Below, in pieces: positions 63,101-64,000 of a stretch of DNA of 64,000 nt. Source of the DNA: Monarcha castaneiventris obscurior (lineage: Eukaryota; Chordata; Aves; Passeriformes; Monarchidae); assembly GCA_026261815.1 (NCBI GenBank), contig JAMPIT010000894.1:50937147-51001146 (forward strand), in the 5' to 3' direction. The position numbers and the translations under genes are program-made. Numbering within the stretch: position 1 is the first letter of the stretch; each line of letters starts with the position of its first letter. The notes under the pieces were generated by a model, which ran no database searches, had not been told where the DNA came from, and was given only the letters and a program-made list of their open reading frames with translations.

Positions 63101-64000
63101 CTGAAATTCTACCAACTTATTTGCTCAGTTAGAAATTTGGAATGATCCCCTCATGACTTTGAATGGTACAACCTCAGTGGAACATCAAGGGTCCATCGGG
63201 TTTACACTGTGGCAGAAATTATGATACTGAACCTACAAGATGTACACATTACTTAGCTAAAGTATAACGTTAAGCAGAGTATGTAAATCTCTGCTGACTC
63301 AAAAGCCAGCATACTGCATTCCTTGGCATTCCCAGTGTTCCACAGGGACTACAGAATTAGATTTTCTCATCAGCAACTGCTGTCAGTTGTTTTCAGCAAT
63401 ACACAGAGTATGCAGCAATGAAAGAAGAGAATTCTGCTTTTCTTTAGGTTATTGCATTGATAAAATTGTCTGCTCAAGGACTGGATTATGATAAAGGCAA
63501 AGAAAGAACTTAAAAATTCTGATTACAGAGTAAGTTTGTATGGCTTGTAGTCACTCTGCTGCCTAACTTTATAGGAGGGTTAGCTGTTATCTACATAACA
63601 GACACTGTGCTATTGCAGTGAGATGCCACCCAGAATCCAAGACCCCCTTGGTGTTTCCAGCCAGCACTTCCAACTCCAGCATTGTTCCATGTGATGAACA
63701 CACTGTAAATGCTCAGTTATCTGCCCCCAGTCCCATAAAATACTTAAGCAAGAGTTTAGACCACCACAGAAATATTATATCTCATAAGCTAAGCATTTAT
63801 TTATGCCCAGAGCTGGACCTTCAGCTGAACCTTGAAAGATAAGTAATTTCAGTGTTCTCACACAGCACTGCTGAGTTGACATTCTCAGCCATCCCAGATC
63901 ACCTTTTTTTTTTCTTATTGGTACATCCCTGAAGAGAACTTCATTTAATTACAGAAGGAGGAACTGGCACAATTTAAAGATTTCCTGATACAATTTAAAG
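60137..64000. other. Gene-free AT-rich DNA to the window end
   Basis: No gene, RNA or mobile element is recognised. Open frames at 61517-61711, 62013-62297 (minus) and 63618-63842 show mixed composition but no family resemblance, so they are left uncalled. A T-run lies near 63905-63913. Confidence 0.5.

Noticed and set aside
1..64000. Search for CRISPR arrays, tRNA, rRNA, prophage or bacterial gene clusters
   Set aside because: No regularly spaced direct repeats, no tRNA B-box type motif with a matching cloverleaf, and no dense coding. The window is vertebrate non-coding DNA.

Overview
The window reads as AT-rich, non-coding DNA from a bird nuclear genome, most likely a passerine. Three things point there. 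The recognisable interspersed repeats are CR1 LINE fragments of the avian kind, with 3' ends resembling ATTCTGTGATTCTATG. There are two copies of one endogenous-retrovirus LTR family that I associate with songbirds. There are also older CR1 and repeat relics of the kind shared with turtles and crocodiles. I see no bacterial gene organisation, rRNA, tRNA, CRISPR array or intact protein-coding gene. The longest open frames (up to about 143 codons) look like chance frames in stop-rich DNA and match no family I recognise. The window is best read as a gene desert or the inside of very large intron(s).

Layout. 1-22 kb: unique AT-rich sequence with small tandem duplications (4.1, 4.4 and 18.4 kb), a possible conserved block containing a well-formed 66-nt exon-like unit (2985-3050), a homeodomain-site-rich block (9.2-9.4 kb), a perfect hairpin (15.38 kb), an element at 16.7-17.4 kb with two G-quadruplex motifs, paired Maf/ARE-like sites and a palindrome, a minus-strand CR1 scrap (18.5 kb) and an older minus-strand CR1 tail (21.0 kb). 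22-29 kb: a minus-strand CR1 (22.0 kb) joined to an unidentified GC-richer segment, a long AAT microsatellite (24.0 kb), a CpG-bearing candidate regulatory block with ancient amniote-type repeat fragments (26.2-26.7 kb), and a 5'-truncated minus-strand ERV LTR (28.3-28.9 kb). 29-36 kb: a candidate enhancer-like block (30.3-30.5 kb) and about 1.5 kb of a heavily decayed ancient CR1 in plus orientation (33.4-34.9 kb). 36-64 kb: mostly unique AT-rich DNA, a CR1 tail at 47.1 kb, an almost complete solo LTR with 5-bp target-site duplications (53,985-54,997), A/C-rich low-complexity DNA and a plus-strand CR1 3' end (59.9-60.1 kb).

There is no operon or pathway to describe. What may be functional is cis-regulatory DNA and possibly a few exon-like units. 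Splice-like signals also occur by chance in 64 kb of vertebrate DNA, so the exon calls are hypotheses. Repeat family names come from recognition of sequence, not from a search.
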